Source: Rhodosorus marinus
Taxonomy: Eukaryota; Rhodophyta; Stylonematophyceae; Stylonematales; Stylonemataceae
Length of the DNA: 64,000 bases
Assembly (NCBI GenBank): GCA_029953675.1
Contig: JAMWBK010000001.1
Location: 3,136,001-3,200,000, forward strand
Reading direction: 5' to 3'
How positions within the stretch are numbered: position 1 is the stretch's first letter; each line of letters begins with the position of its first letter. The position numbers and the translations under genes were made by a program. Below the pieces are notes generated by a model that had not been told where the DNA came from, made no database searches, and was given only the letters and a program-made list of their open reading frames with translations. This document shows, in pieces, positions 1 to 11,308 of this stretch.

Positions 1-1532
1 TGGGCAACACTCGAAGATGCGATTCTCAAATCGCAGAAATCGGCATCCACTGGAAGGCTCCCGTAAGCTTTCCAGATAATTGCCATGGCTTTCTCGATCC
101 CAATTCCCTTAACCGTGGAGCCTGTCCTCCTCCTCGCGTTTGCGTTAGTTCCACCTTCACTTAGGAGGTAGAACCAATGATTGACAATCCCATTGTTCTT
201 GTGCACCCCGCCGTTATCACCTTGGCTTCTATCGTAATCCTCAAAGTGGCTCGGATGCCCAAACGCTCCCGGGTCCTTCATGCTCCTCAAACCCCCGGCT
301 TCGAAGAAAGCTTTTTCCCCATATATCCAGTTGTAATCTCCAATCAATTCAAAGAGAAAAGACGCCGCAAATATATCCGAAAATGCCTCGATAATTGCTC
401 CTGATTCGTGCCTCGGGATTAGCTCGACTAGCTCAAAACCGACGGCATGACCAATTTCATGAGCAACAATGCCACCGTCTGATGACAGCGGCCTAATTGT
501 CTTGCCATCATCTCCACTACCGAAACCGAAGACAAGACCGTCCCAGAATGCGTCCTGAAAATCCTTAAACAGCCTAACGACTCCTTCCATTGCACCATAA
601 TGCTGCATGAAATCGAATTTGAACTGACTGAGAAGGTACTCGTCCACCTTCTTCATCCAGTACTGAGCGTCCACGACTTCAGCCTGCTTCTTACTGTCCC
701 AAATGTCATCGGAATCCGTGGCAATCTGCAAAGTCCCTCCCGAGTACCTGGCGTCCCATGTAATCTGTCGATTATCATCTGCATACATGTAGAACAGTGG
801 GCTGAAAAAAGATGTGAGCCCAGAGAGATCGCGTTCTTCATGGCAAACCCCAAACCCAACCCCAGAAGCAAAATTCAAGTTATTGTGCACGCCCAAAATC
901 GATCCCGTGCCCGTCAGGGCAGCATCAATCCAATATGTATGCCAGTGTGCTAGCGCCCTTTCGTGCACGATGCAGATCGGCCTCTGCTGGAGTGGATCAA
1001 TGAATATTCTAGTCTCGTATGAAAAAGAATTGCTACCGGGTTTCATATCCAACGACCTGCCTAAACGAGCACCAGTCTCGCAATCGTCCCTGCTCTTGAC
1101 CACTGGCGGAAGCACGTCGAAGTCACAGTGCGTATGAGCTTTTCCGAAAATGCTGACTACGGCTCCATCCCTTTTGATAACAGTCAACACGCCACCAAGA
1201 ATCTGAACTCCATCGAACCACTCACTAAAAACTGTCTGGCTCTCCGTTTGAGACTCGACGACCCACCTTCTAGTCGAGGCATTCGCTGATAGCAGTTCAT
1301 CTGCGACTTCTCTAGACCCGTACTCATTTCCAATGACATCAATTATTCGTGGCTTACACGCTGACAATCGGCGCAATGCAGCCCGATCGTTCAAAGCGAG
1401 GTGCTCCGTTTGCTCAATCTCCAAGTCACGCAGTTCGTTCCAATCTGCGTTGACTCCATTGAGACAAATTGCAAGCGCAAACATCCAGAGACATACCGCA
1501 GAAAACATCAAGGAGGACCATGTGCTTCGCAT
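1..1532 (-). CDS. Secreted thermolysin-family (M4) zinc metallopeptidase, C-terminus cut by window edge
   Basis: Read on the minus strand this frame stays open from the ATG at 1532 to the left edge (about 510 residues seen). The first 29 residues are a clear signal peptide ending ..NGVNA. A region with an ILGGVLTVIKRDG-like stretch fits the FTP/PepSY propeptide of M4 enzymes. The catalytic core is almost complete: DAQYWMKKVDEYL, AFWDG, the zinc site HEIGH starting at residue 358, the third zinc ligand and Asp in GAIIEAFSDIF, and the catalytic-His segment DNGGVHKNNGIVNH followed by SEGGTNA. The family consists of secreted neutral endopeptidases that need calcium. No intron is seen across the core. 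The frame upstream of the ATG hits a stop at 1617-1619 with no other Met, so the start is firm. M4 peptidases are mainly bacterial, so acquisition by transfer is plausible (inference). Confidence 0.9.
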   Translation of the reverse strand, partial: MRSTWSSLMFSAVCLWMFALAICLNGVNADWNELRDLEIEQTEHLALNDRAALRRLSACKPRIIDVIGNEYGSREVADELLSANASTRRWVVESQTESQTVFSEWFDGVQILGGVLTVIKRDGAVVSIFGKAHTHCDFDVLPPVVKSRDDCETGARLGRSLDMKPGSNSFSYETRIFIDPLQQRPICIVHERALAHWHTYWIDAALTGTGSILGVHNNLNFASGVGFGVCHEERDLSGLTSFFSPLFYMYADDNRQITWDARYSGGTLQIATDSDDIWDSKKQAEVVDAQYWMKKVDEYLLSQFKFDFMQHYGAMEGVVRLFKDFQDAFWDGLVFGFGSGDDGKTIRPLSSDGGIVAHEIGHAVGFELVELIPRHESGAIIEAFSDIFAASFLFELIGDYNWIYGEKAFFEAGGLRSMKDPGAFGHPSHFEDYDRSQGDNGGVHKNNGIVNHWFYLLSEGGTNANARRRTGSTVKGIGIEKAMAIIWKAYGSLPVDADFCDLRIASSSVA

Positions 1533-4500
1533 CGTACTCAAAGATCTATCTCTACGAGACTTCACCGTTCTCTCAGCGTGGGAAACTGCAACAACATTCG
1601 CCTCTTCACACGTGGACTACTTTGATTCCAAGTAGTGTGAGCGAGTTCAAATCGGAGTCCTCCTTAGTCTCAAAAGGTCGTTCTTCAAACTACGTCCAAA
1701 CCCACTTTGCAGCTGTATCGCACGTTTTCTCTCCCCAACTGCGTCCGAATCTCCATCCGTCTTATTCACCCACCGCGACAACTTATTCACAGCAATCAGT
1801 TCTCAATGCCATCGATAATCACTCGACAACACTGTAGTCGGGTTTCACCTCATCTCTCAGAGAAATACTAATTCACCAAGCAGTAGGAAGCTGGTGGTGT
1901 ACTTCCAGACTCGAGCATCAACTACACACGGAGTAGAAGATAGAACAAAATCTACTACAGAAACACAAACCCGGAAGCACATGCTCCCCTGCCCAGCAAA
2001 AAAAGAGCTGTCCGTTGACACAATATACCCAAACAGAGGATATCTGCCTCTCCTCTTTTCCGCGGAATATGAGAAGGAAAGCACTTCTATCACCTTTCCC
2101 CTAGGTCCTCTGAGAAGGGCGAAACCTGATTTGTGCTTCTCACCAGAAGCTCTTGACGCTCAGTACCAAAGCCCGAAAAACAATTCAAAAGGGGAATTTT
2201 CGCTCGTCCCCATGTCTTTTTCCTCTGACCACTCCTTGGCTTTCTGACAGATATAATCTCAGAAATCCAGGCCCCCTAACCCAACCAACCCATCTTCGCT
2301 AAAAAAGATATATACGATACAAGTTCTCGTATACTGTATTTTTTTATCAATAATCTTCAATAAATCCGTCCACGAGGAACGGCGCTCGGTATAAACGATT
2401 AGCCCAAAGGAAAGGTTTCCGTTCTCCCCCTTCGAGGCTTTCGTGGACAGCAGAAAGAGCCATGCGGGGGCACTCGGCTAGTGAATTCCTAAGAAAACCG
2501 AAAAAAATTGATCGAGTTTTTACAAATTTCTCGTGGGGCAAAACTAAAAAATCAAAATCATAAGGCAGCTGCTGTGTGGGGGGTGTGTTGGGGTGTCGAG
2601 CGCAATTTTTGTTTGCTCGCTGCATAATAATTTTTTGAAGTTTTTTTGAAAGTTTCACCCCATTTTTGCTAACATATCCCAAAAATATCGACCGAAAGAA
2701 AAGTTTCTGAATTACAAAACAATCACCAAACAATTCACCCATTATCCCAGCAAGAATTCAGCTAATGTTGATCAGCATCAACCGAGAACCGAATATTGCA
2801 CGGGTCGTGGCGCGGCAGGGAAGAGAATCCGTTGACGACCACAATTTAAAAACGCTGTCTTGTGAAGGAAAGCTCGGAAAGAATTCTCTCTCCCCACTTG
2901 CGCAAGATTTTCTTAGTTGGGAGAGCCAAATTTGTTGCGTGAAACTGGCCCAGAGCACTTTTGCTCGAGCTTTACGTCGTAGTGTTCTTGGAAGCGACTG
3001 ATCGAAAAGATCGGATGCTCTGAATGAGCGCAGCTCGTACAAAATGACCGCGCCAGCTCAACGAGAGGGGGGGGCTAATCCGGGAGAAATCGTCTGAGCA
3101 AGTCCGACGCAAGAATCCATGACCCCAATTCATTGGTCTGGTGAATGTGAATCGTGGATTCAGAATTCAGTTTCGGTCCAGGTGTTTGTATAATTTTTTG
3201 ACAAACTGTCTTGTGTTTTTTCACTTAGGGGCGATTGCCGAACACAAACGAGAAGACGCGTGGATTGCCGAGAGAATTGCGAACAGAATGCAATCACACC
3301 TCTGATCAACACGGTCCCACGTCTGAATTCTCTCTTTTTTGAGAAGGTTGGAGTTCATGCTTTCCCTGGAGAAGAAGAACTGCGGTCACGTTTCGTGCAT
3401 GAATTAGTCTCTTCACCTAAACCCACGCCGACTCAAGACGCTTAAGGGCCCTCCCCCCCCCCACCCACCATAGATGGTGGAAGTGAGTCTAACCACATTT
3501 CTAGCTTGAGTCCCAGCAGCTTATAATCTTCTTCTCCTTTTCAATGCGCAGAATGGAGCGCATCTCCATGCCACGTAACCCCTGCTGCCGGGTGAATCAA
3601 CCTCACGCGGATCAGCGCTTTTCGATACCAGCAGCGATTGTTCTCCCAGTCACTAAATAGTGATCTCATCGCGACGAATGGTAAACTTTTCATTCTAGGT
3701 CCCTAGTTATTAGTTCATCTTCACGCCTTGCGTAGCGCTTCAGGCTATGCTAGTAAAGTCCAGGGGGTAGTGTTCCGAACTTCTTGAGTTTCTGTCTGGG
3801 GTGTGAACTTCACCTGATACGGTTCACGAATATTCAGGAGATTGAAGATGGTTTATTCAGGTCTGAGAGCAGAAACTGCGGCCAGAAGTTCTCCAGCGAT
3901 CAATGCCGGTTGTCTCTGCCATACACGTGCAGAGACAAATTGTTTCTGAACATATTGATCATAAACTCGATTCAGTCTCGAAAGGGTACCTGGAGGTTTG
4001 AAAAGCAAAGGCAAGGACACCCCTGTTTTCTACTACGTGCTTTCCCATCTCTCACAGAGGGTGGCGGTAAAAAGAGCTAAAGCATATGAGAAAAGATGGA
4101 GATGCGTGCAATATCTCAACGGGCCAACTTTTCATAGCAAATGGACTAAGAATCAGGAACGAAGTGGGGGCGCGAAACACGTCGGCTAAGAACTCAAATA
4201 CACGGATCTTGCAATCGTACAGGAGCCCCTGACTCAGACCCACGGACAAAAGCATTCGTTTAGAAAGCCTGCAAAAATTGCTTGACGCGCTTATCCTAAT
4301 TTCTCCTGGTTGTAGCCGCGTGAAATCGTGTCCAAAACTTGATTTCAGGTGGTTACTAAATTGAAGGAGAGTGGCGGAACCCGTCAGGTCGTGGCTAGCA
4401 TTCAGGGCAACCGGAGAGGTACGGATGACTTGTCTAGACTGAGAGAGACTAAATGCCCGTCATGGTCCAGTCACCCAGCAAGTCATTCACTTCACGAGCA

Positions 4501-5336
4501 GTCTGCGCGGCAATATGGGTATGTTGTGTTGCGTATGTGGTCTATAGTAGGTTGTCTGGGCTTCAAAGTCTGCGCAGGTATTGCATCCAGAACAAGCAGC
4601 TCTCCGTTCTGTTGTCCGTTGTGAGGGCCTTGTCCTTCCTTTTAGTCGGCGACAACCGAAAAACGAAGACGTCTTGATGAAAAAGCTCGTTAACGCATCT
4701 GCCCGGGTTTTGCATAGTTCTAGTACAACGACATCCGGTGGCACTTCTCATTCCTAGTAGATACGTGCCTGCGCTTTTTTTCCTCGAGTCAAGAATTGCC
4801 ACCGTTTCGAGTACATGCTACTGCGCTGGATGGCATTGTCTGTGGCGTCAGTTTTCATTAGGAAAAGGTGAGGGGAAACCGCAGAGGCAACGAAAAGGTG
4901 GTTGTCAGCGGGCAAACGGCTCCCAACCTAGACTCTTGAAAGGCCGTCGATTTGCAGGAGCGACGACCTTCTGTGCTGGAGCCCTTAGGATCAAGATCAA
5001 AAAGCGGCAGCTTGTACTAGCGACCACGTTGTTATCGTACAGGGTGAACACACTCCTCGTCCGTACGATTTGGAAACCGAATGAAGTAGCCACGCCCCGT
5101 CGACTAAATTTTTTACTGATCGATATTAGAGGCATGTGAGCTGAGTAGCTTCCCGCACAGTCTATCGCGGACTGGACCTTGCGTTGGCCTCTAGATTGAT
5201 ACTATTACCGGAACACCATATTAACGCTCTTCCTCGTCACCCGCGTCCACTATGAATCCAGAGATTGAAAACTCAATCATGAGACTTAACGTCTCAACGA
5301 AATGGATAGAATCGCGCGGAATGTCTTCTACGGTCT
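1533..5336. other. Gene-poor spacer
   Basis: No gene can be supported in these 3.8 kb. The open frames present (for example 2347-2742 minus and 4738-5139 plus) have no recognisable motif, unbiased composition and competing frames on the other strand. There is a run of C at 3451-3460. The segment just above 1532 must hold the promoter of the M4 peptidase gene, but no motif stands out. Confidence 0.5.
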
Positions 5337-6441
5337 CTAGACGCTGAAGACATCCTTGAAACAGACGACCGATTCCTTGGATGACCTCCTAGAGTTCACA
5401 CAGATCTTCTTGGAGTTCCATGCAATGCCGTTGAAATCAGAACCCGCTGAGTTGCTTTGGTAGCGGCCCAGCAGTTTGAGTTTGATCTCCCCAAAGCCCT
5501 TGCCAATGAGCCTGAAAACGGTGATTCTCTGCTGCCTGGCTTTGGTTGGGTTAGACACCCCCTGCTTGGTCGCGGCAAACAATGTATTCCCGTTCGCTGC
5601 GATACTCTTTAGCCATTTCAGGTCTCCGCTGTTCTTTAAGAGTATCCTGGAGTTCCCATTTGCCGGGTTGTAGAGATGTAGAGAGGATGATACAAGGCTC
5701 CCCTTCGCGGGTTTGACGGAGCCCACAACAAGGTAGCTCTTAAATGCTTGTACATCAACGACGAAAGCCTCTTCCGGCTTCTGCGGAATGAACTTGAGCT
5801 CGACGGGATTTTCAAACTGACATTTCAATAGCGCGTTGACTCTGATCCTGAATAGCAGACGTCTTCCTTCCCCACCGAAGTACAGGAAACCATTCAGGGC
5901 TGTCATTCGTGTAGCCGTGGTTCCCGTAGGAATTCTGCAGCGTTTGAGAATCTTGAACTGCTTCGTGGGGTCCATCACCACAATATGCGAACCATCCTCT
6001 CCGCCGATGAACCAGTTCTTAACCCTCAGATAAAAGAGCGTCTTAAACTTCCTGTTGAAGCGCTTAAGCGTTTTCTTGTCCTTCGTCTGCGTGTTAAGCT
6101 CAATGATCTGATTTTTTCCCTTTGTTGCGCCAGATACGAAGACCTTGTTTCCTGTTCCAGTGAAAATGTCCTCAAACGAAAACCCTTAAGGGAAGAAAAT
6201 AGTTATGAACAGTTAGCTACGCAGCCGGTATTGATGCAATGAAAATCAGTATGGAAAAAAGTGCGCTGTGAGACAACGGGTTGATAAAGATTAGCGGAGC
6301 GGGCAGTATATACGATCCACAATTCAACCTACCATTGGGCAGTCGAATCTTTGTCTGAGGTGCCGTTTCCACAACTCGCTGCCCATAGCAGAGACCTAGC
6401 AACATTGCCACAAAGGCACACACACAAATAAATCGCCCCAT
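5337..6441 (-). CDS. Secreted beta-propeller-like protein of unknown function
   Basis: Two exons on the minus strand: 6441-6333 and 6184-5337, with a 148-nt GT-AG intron (donor AATG|GTAGGT, acceptor CTTCCCTTAAG). Joined in phase 1 they encode about 318 residues. Exon 1 gives a strong signal peptide (MGRFICVCAFVAMLLGLCYGQ). The rest has repeated short beta-rich units of the type KVFVSGATKG, WFIGGEDGSHIVV, NGFLYFGGEGRRLLF, FKSYLVVGSV and NGNTLFAATKQG. These look like blades of a beta-propeller (NHL/WD-like spacing). No enzyme motif is recognised. It is probably extracellular or in the secretory path. The propeller reading is inferred from the pattern only and could be wrong; that the gene is real is well supported by the intron and signal peptide. 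Confidence 0.65.
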
Positions 6442-8167
6442 TTCTGGTCTTCAGGAAGAATTCAAGCAAAAATCTCTGGACTTTGAACCCCGATCATGTT
6501 CCAGCATCTCCAACCTAGATGCGCCAGGCTCCCCTCTTGTCCATGAAGTTTTCGTGAAAGCTTCAGCGCAGTCTAGCTCATAAGCCAATTTTCGAGTTCT
6601 ATGGGGGGAATCCGTGCGGTGAATAAATATTCTTTCCCCTTGACAAATCAGCAGCTGCCTGCTTAGTGCCACCTGGTGACCTCAGAAACAGGTCCAAAAA
6701 CAATCGACGTTGGAATCCACCTATATGTAGACATTTTAGGAATTCACCTGTCCAAAAACAACCTGTCATGATCAAATTCGGCGCACTCTCTAATTCAAAG
6801 ATTGGAAAGCGTTAATTCATGACGGCCTTGACAAACAGGCCAAGTTCTTGTGAAGAACAACAAACAATATGTTTCCTCAAATTTTTGATTTTCGCCTTCA
6901 GTTGATACCGCATCAAAACGTATGTCTGTTTGACCCAAGAACTGCGCGATGTAGTGAAATATCGGCACCAATACTTTGCAAAAAGCAAAAACATTCATCA
7001 TTAAAGGGTCACGCCTATTTTCTGAACCCCTGGAAGCGGATTGCTTCGGAAATCGTCGAGAATTGGCTGCTCAAGGGATCTGTTTATTCTGAGACTGAAA
7101 ATTCTCTATTGTTGTTCACATCCGACTTAGCAGTCCAGCCGTTTTTTCTCTGAAAATTCTAACTTTTTTAGGGCAGGGGCTATGTTTGTAAGCAACCGTC
7201 ACAACGTGCAGATTCCATTTGGTGAAAAAATACAAATCCAATGTTTGGCATCGTACGTCATGGTTCCGCGTAAGCTGAAGTGTAAGCGCGTGTCCAATCA
7301 GAGCGCTGTTGTTGTTCCCTAATTTTAGATTCCGTTGGGTTGGAAAAAGTATATCACATGGCATGTGGTACCTCAGCTTTAGCATGGTATCCTATTTCAG
7401 ACGAATCAGATTCATTTTCATATGAAATAACGTTGAGGTACTTAAAATTTTGGAATAATAAATAAGATTCCTCCTTCCGTAGACGACGTATATTTGTAGG
7501 GGTTCATTGTTACTATGCAACTGCCCATTTTCAGGAGCCTCCTCCTAGCCTTGAAATTTGCTAGTACATGCTTATGGTTCATGATCAAAGCTCCGAAGCC
7601 GCATTGCATGACTTGTGGGCTTAACAATTGTGACCATCAACATGCTTTCCAGCCCTAGAGTCAACAGCTTTACGAGAGCATTCTTACTCATTCTTACCTA
7701 AGGTGTTTCCCACTATACGCAGCCCTTGTGCTTCGTCCAAACAGCATTTCAGCTCAACGCCTTAGTGCACCATGCTTCCTCCCGTCTTCAACCAGCGCTT
7801 GTCGTGCTCTCCTCACCGTGATAACTGCCCAGAAGGAGCACGCTGCCCGTATGCAGCGACTGAGTTCGAGCACATGACTTGCTGATAGATACATAATGAA
7901 CTCATCACCAGCATCCCATAAGTTCCATGCGTCTCAAATCCGGGCAAGTCCTCAGATCGGTCTCCATTCAGACGGCGCCGGCGGACAGTAGTTTGGCAGA
8001 AATTCACATTCACCCAGCAGAGCACCCCGCTGGAAAAGTTGCTAGAAAACGATCAGTTCCATACTAGGGACAGAGCTCTGTTAGGAGCATTCTCTTACCC
8101 AGGAAGGAGGACAGGTCTTTTTCAACTGAAATATGAGGTAGCTTTTGAGCAAGTATATGCCCCAGGT
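6442..8167. other. Gene-poor spacer
   Basis: Nothing that can be supported as a gene. Open frames are short and compete with each other on both strands. The stretch next to 6441 is the presumed promoter region of the secreted beta-propeller-like gene. Confidence 0.5.
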
Positions 8168-8535
8168 CTACTAACTCATCAGCAAACACTAAACACCAAA
8201 TACTAAAAAGCTAGCTTTTTAGTAGTTGGTGTTTAGTTCACTGCTGGGTTAGTAGGTACACACCTATAATAGGGTTGTGCCAAGTGGGTTGGGTTTTTCG
8301 CTGTTTACGGACCCAGAAGTGGTTTACCCGCGTTTAGTAGTTGGTGTTTAGTTCACTGATCAGTTAGTAGGTATACACCTATAATAGGGTTGTGCCAAGT
8401 GGGTAGGGTTTTTCGCTGTTTAGGGGGGGGGACCCAGAAGTGGTTAAACCCGCGAAAACAGGGGGGTTTAAGGGGGTGGGGTGGGTCGTAAACAGCGAAA
8501 AACCCAACCCACTTAGCACACAGAACCCTACCTAT
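8168..8535. repeat. Nested cluster of direct and inverted repeats
   Basis: A unit of about 115-120 bp occurs twice in direct orientation (about 8216-8332 and 8333-8452). Each copy holds TAGTAGTTGGTGTTTAGTTC, then ACCTATAATAGGGTTGTG, then GGGTTTTTCGCTGTTTA and ACCCAGAAGTGG. The start of the first copy is mirrored by an inverted arm at about 8168-8212, centred on the palindrome AAAAAGCTAGCTTTTT. The middle of the unit reappears inverted at about 8486-8535. The second copy carries an expanded G run. The layout (inverted, direct, direct, inverted) resembles a decayed foldback or MITE-like element. No coding potential was seen. Confidence 0.8.
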
Positions 8536-9487
8536 AACTTCCCTTTGCCTCTCGTAGGACAACCCATTCGAGATCGTTATTTTTCTGGTAAACCACACCA
8601 GCAACCTCAAACGGTCAGACAAGAGCACTGGTCGGCAACGCTGAAACATCGTTTCTGATCTGGAATAAAGGGTGGGTGCCCTTTGGAGAAAGGAAATGGC
8701 GAGAGGTCCTTAAACCAAATATGTCGCTCTTGCGCCCGGTACAACCTATCCCGCAAATTCCTTCTGTTGCAAAGGATGCTATGATTTTCTATTTAAATTT
8801 TGAAAAGCGACCTTAAAGTAATATTAAGATGAAAAATGGTAGCCGGCTTTGAGTTGCCCAGCGAAGGGGCAACAGAAATGGTAACAGAAGCGAATTTACA
8901 GTGGACCATTGTCAACAGCACTGGGGACACACTGTAATCCAATTTCAATCGCAGAACGGGTTTTTGCAAATTCAAATCTTCAACGGAGAAGCACAACCCA
9001 AAATCCTAACCTGTCCGCTTGTATATGCAACCGTCAACTAAGATAATCTCATAATTTAAAATAACGAGGACAGTTCCTGTTTCCATAAGCCCCAAAAATC
9101 TGCGAGTTTCAATCCGGCTGGTCAGAAATAAAATAAATTCAAATACCCGAACGGAAATAGAAATAGTGTTGTCGTGGTTGACTTCGTCATTGTGCAGTTA
9201 ATGCTGGTCTCTCCATTCTCAGGCTCTCAGCTACAGCTGCTTGAAGTTTCAGTTTGGTTGCAATGGAGGATATAGTCAAATCAGGCAACAGTAAGATGGA
9301 ATGTCATCGCAGCGAGAAACGGTAATTCTTGGACCTAGGTGTGAGACGGAGAGGCGTAAATTCTCCTCTTGATAGAGCTGCGACTAGGTAGGTCATGGCG
9401 AGGGCAAAGCGGGAACAATATGGGGTCATTTGCTTGATCAAGAGGGCGAAGTCTGTACACTATTTTGGCGTTTGTGCTTAGTAAGAA
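8536..9487. other. Spacer upstream of RTX gene
   Basis: No gene supported. The last few hundred bases must contain the promoter of the RTX-repeat gene starting at 9488, but no clear TATA or initiator motif can be picked out by eye. Confidence 0.45.
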
Positions 9488-11308
9488 ATGCATCTCTGCA
9501 CGTCCTTCGCCGTAGCTCTGTGTCTCATGTCCGTGTTATGGGCAGTGGAAGGACGAATACAGAGCTGCCAGAACGCGCTGGAGGAGAATCAGGCGGCTCA
9601 GTTTGAAGAGTCGTGTGTGCTCTTGGTGGATTCGAAGAATACGGAGAGGGGAATGGTGTGTACCACAACCGCGAGAATGGGCTCTAGTCCGAACAAGCGG
9701 AGACGCTGCTTGGCTGCCACAATTACGGTTAATTCTGGCATCATTAACCGAGTCAAAGCGGGTTTGTATAAGGACTGTTCAAGCGTTCTTCAGCCTCTCA
9801 AGTTCACCAAGGACAAGAAAATTAAGCCGAACAAAATGTTCAAGGAGTTCACGACTACTATCTGTCCAGAAGAAATTAAAACCGGAAAGACGTGCTGCGG
9901 TACAAACGTGTGCATGATCCTTGAGATTTCAAACCAGCTCGGGGCCAGGAACGTGCAACTCCGTCCAAGACCTGCTTTCCGTTGCCGACGGAAGATCGGA
10001 CGGCACCAAGCTTGTGATTTGGCATTTTCTTGCCTCAACGTCATCTACGCAAACAAGAAGAACCCGAAAACTAGGGGAACAGAAGGTGCTGATCTCATCT
10101 ACGGTACGGATGGAGATGACAAAATATTTGGAAATGGAGGCGACGACATCATCTACGCGAGGGGGGGGAAAGACCTCGTCGATGGGGGCGACGGGAACGA
10201 CCTCTTGTTCGGCGGAGAAGGAGGGGACAAAATTCTTGGAAATTTCGGCAATGATACGATCCATGGCGGCAAAGGTGCTGATGAGGTCAAAGGTGGGGTG
10301 GGCAACGACAGGATCTATGGAGATGAAGGCAGCGATACTCTGTTCGGAGAGAAGGGTATGGACTTGGTTGTGGGTGGCAAAGGGAAGGACAACCTGAACG
10401 GAGGCATGGACTCAGACAAGATAAGAGGTGATGAAGGAGATGATTATATCACCGGCGGTTCAGGTGAGGATATTATTTTCGGGGGTGACGATAACGATAC
10501 GATAAAAGCTGGAAGTGGTTCTGATCGGATCCACGGCGGAACCGGCGCGGATCTGATCTTCGGAGGCTCTGGGAATGACGAGGCGCGGGGAGAGGACGGT
10601 GCAGATAGGATGTACGGCGGTGAAGGGACCGACAACCTCAACGGCGGGGATGGGGATGATTTTCTCAGTGGAGAAGATGGCCGCGACTTACTGTATGGTG
10701 CAGACGGTGCAGACGAAATTCTAGGAGGTTCTGGACAGGACAAGATAGACGGCGGGAAGGGAGATGACGAACTGCAAGGTGGTACCGGTCCTGACTTTAT
10801 CCTTGGAGGAAGTGGAGAAGACAGAATGTTCGGTGGAGAGGGCGACGATCGGATGCTTGGAGGAGAAGGAAACGACTCAATGTACGGGGGTGAAGGCAAT
10901 GACACAATTCGAGGAGAACTTGGAGATGACTCAGTCAACGGTGAGCTCGGCGACGACACCATCGATGGCGGAAGGGGACGTGATTTCTTGGAAGGTGGTG
11001 ATGGGGCTGACGCCATCACGGGCGGAAATTTTGAAGGGGATGTCATCAACGGCGGGAATGGGGGGGATACAATCAAAACCAGCGTTGGGAGTGACGTGGT
11101 GCAAGGTGGTGGGGGAAATGACGTCGTCCGGGATCAGGGCGGGAACAATCTCGTTTTCGGGAATGAGGGAGACGATGATATTCTGGTCGGTGAAGGGGAC
11201 GATCGGGTTTATGGAGGGCCGGGAGACGATAGGATCGCATCTAACCAGGGATTCGACCAACTGGAGGGTGGCCCGGGAAAAGACACTATTATTTACGGAA
11301 TATCGTAA
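9488..11308 (+). CDS. Secreted protein with 45 RTX-type calcium-binding nonapeptides
   Basis: Intronless frame of 606 residues starting at an ATG. Residues 1-22 are a signal peptide (MHLCTSFAVALCLMSVLWAVEG). Residues 23 to about 196 form a cysteine-rich domain (for example KTCCGTNVCM and QACDLAFSCLN) that I do not recognise. From about residue 198 to the end there are 45 consecutive units of the form GGxGxDxux, such as GGDGNDLLF, GGEGNDTIR and GGPGDDRIA. One unit is 10 long (GGNFEGDVIN), and the protein ends YGIS after the last unit. Such repeats form a calcium-loaded parallel beta-roll in bacterial secreted proteins (hemolysin-type calcium-binding repeat family). There is no lipase, protease or pore-forming domain, so nothing suggests a toxin. 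A structural or cell-wall/matrix calcium-binding role is possible (inference). The repeat type is typical of bacteria and unusual in a eukaryotic nuclear gene. Confidence 0.88.
   Translation: MHLCTSFAVALCLMSVLWAVEGRIQSCQNALEENQAAQFEESCVLLVDSKNTERGMVCTTTARMGSSPNKRRRCLAATITVNSGIINRVKAGLYKDCSSVLQPLKFTKDKKIKPNKMFKEFTTTICPEEIKTGKTCCGTNVCMILEISNQLGARNVQLRPRPAFRCRRKIGRHQACDLAFSCLNVIYANKKNPKTRGTEGADLIYGTDGDDKIFGNGGDDIIYARGGKDLVDGGDGNDLLFGGEGGDKILGNFGNDTIHGGKGADEVKGGVGNDRIYGDEGSDTLFGEKGMDLVVGGKGKDNLNGGMDSDKIRGDEGDDYITGGSGEDIIFGGDDNDTIKAGSGSDRIHGGTGADLIFGGSGNDEARGEDGADRMYGGEGTDNLNGGDGDDFLSGEDGRDLLYGADGADEILGGSGQDKIDGGKGDDELQGGTGPDFILGGSGEDRMFGGEGDDRMLGGEGNDSMYGGEGNDTIRGELGDDSVNGELGDDTIDGGRGRDFLEGGDGADAITGGNFEGDVINGGNGGDTIKTSVGSDVVQGGGGNDVVRDQGGNNLVFGNEGDDDILVGEGDDRVYGGPGDDRIASNQGFDQLEGGPGKDTIIYGIS

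Noticed and set aside
600-1137. Plus-strand open frames opposite the M4 protease
   Set aside because: The minus strand carries all M4 motifs in one frame; these are antisense shadows.
2347-2742. 131-codon minus frame
   Set aside because: Low-complexity A/T context, no motif, no support.
4738-5139. 133-codon plus frame
   Set aside because: Opposed by a minus frame over the same DNA and no recognisable features.
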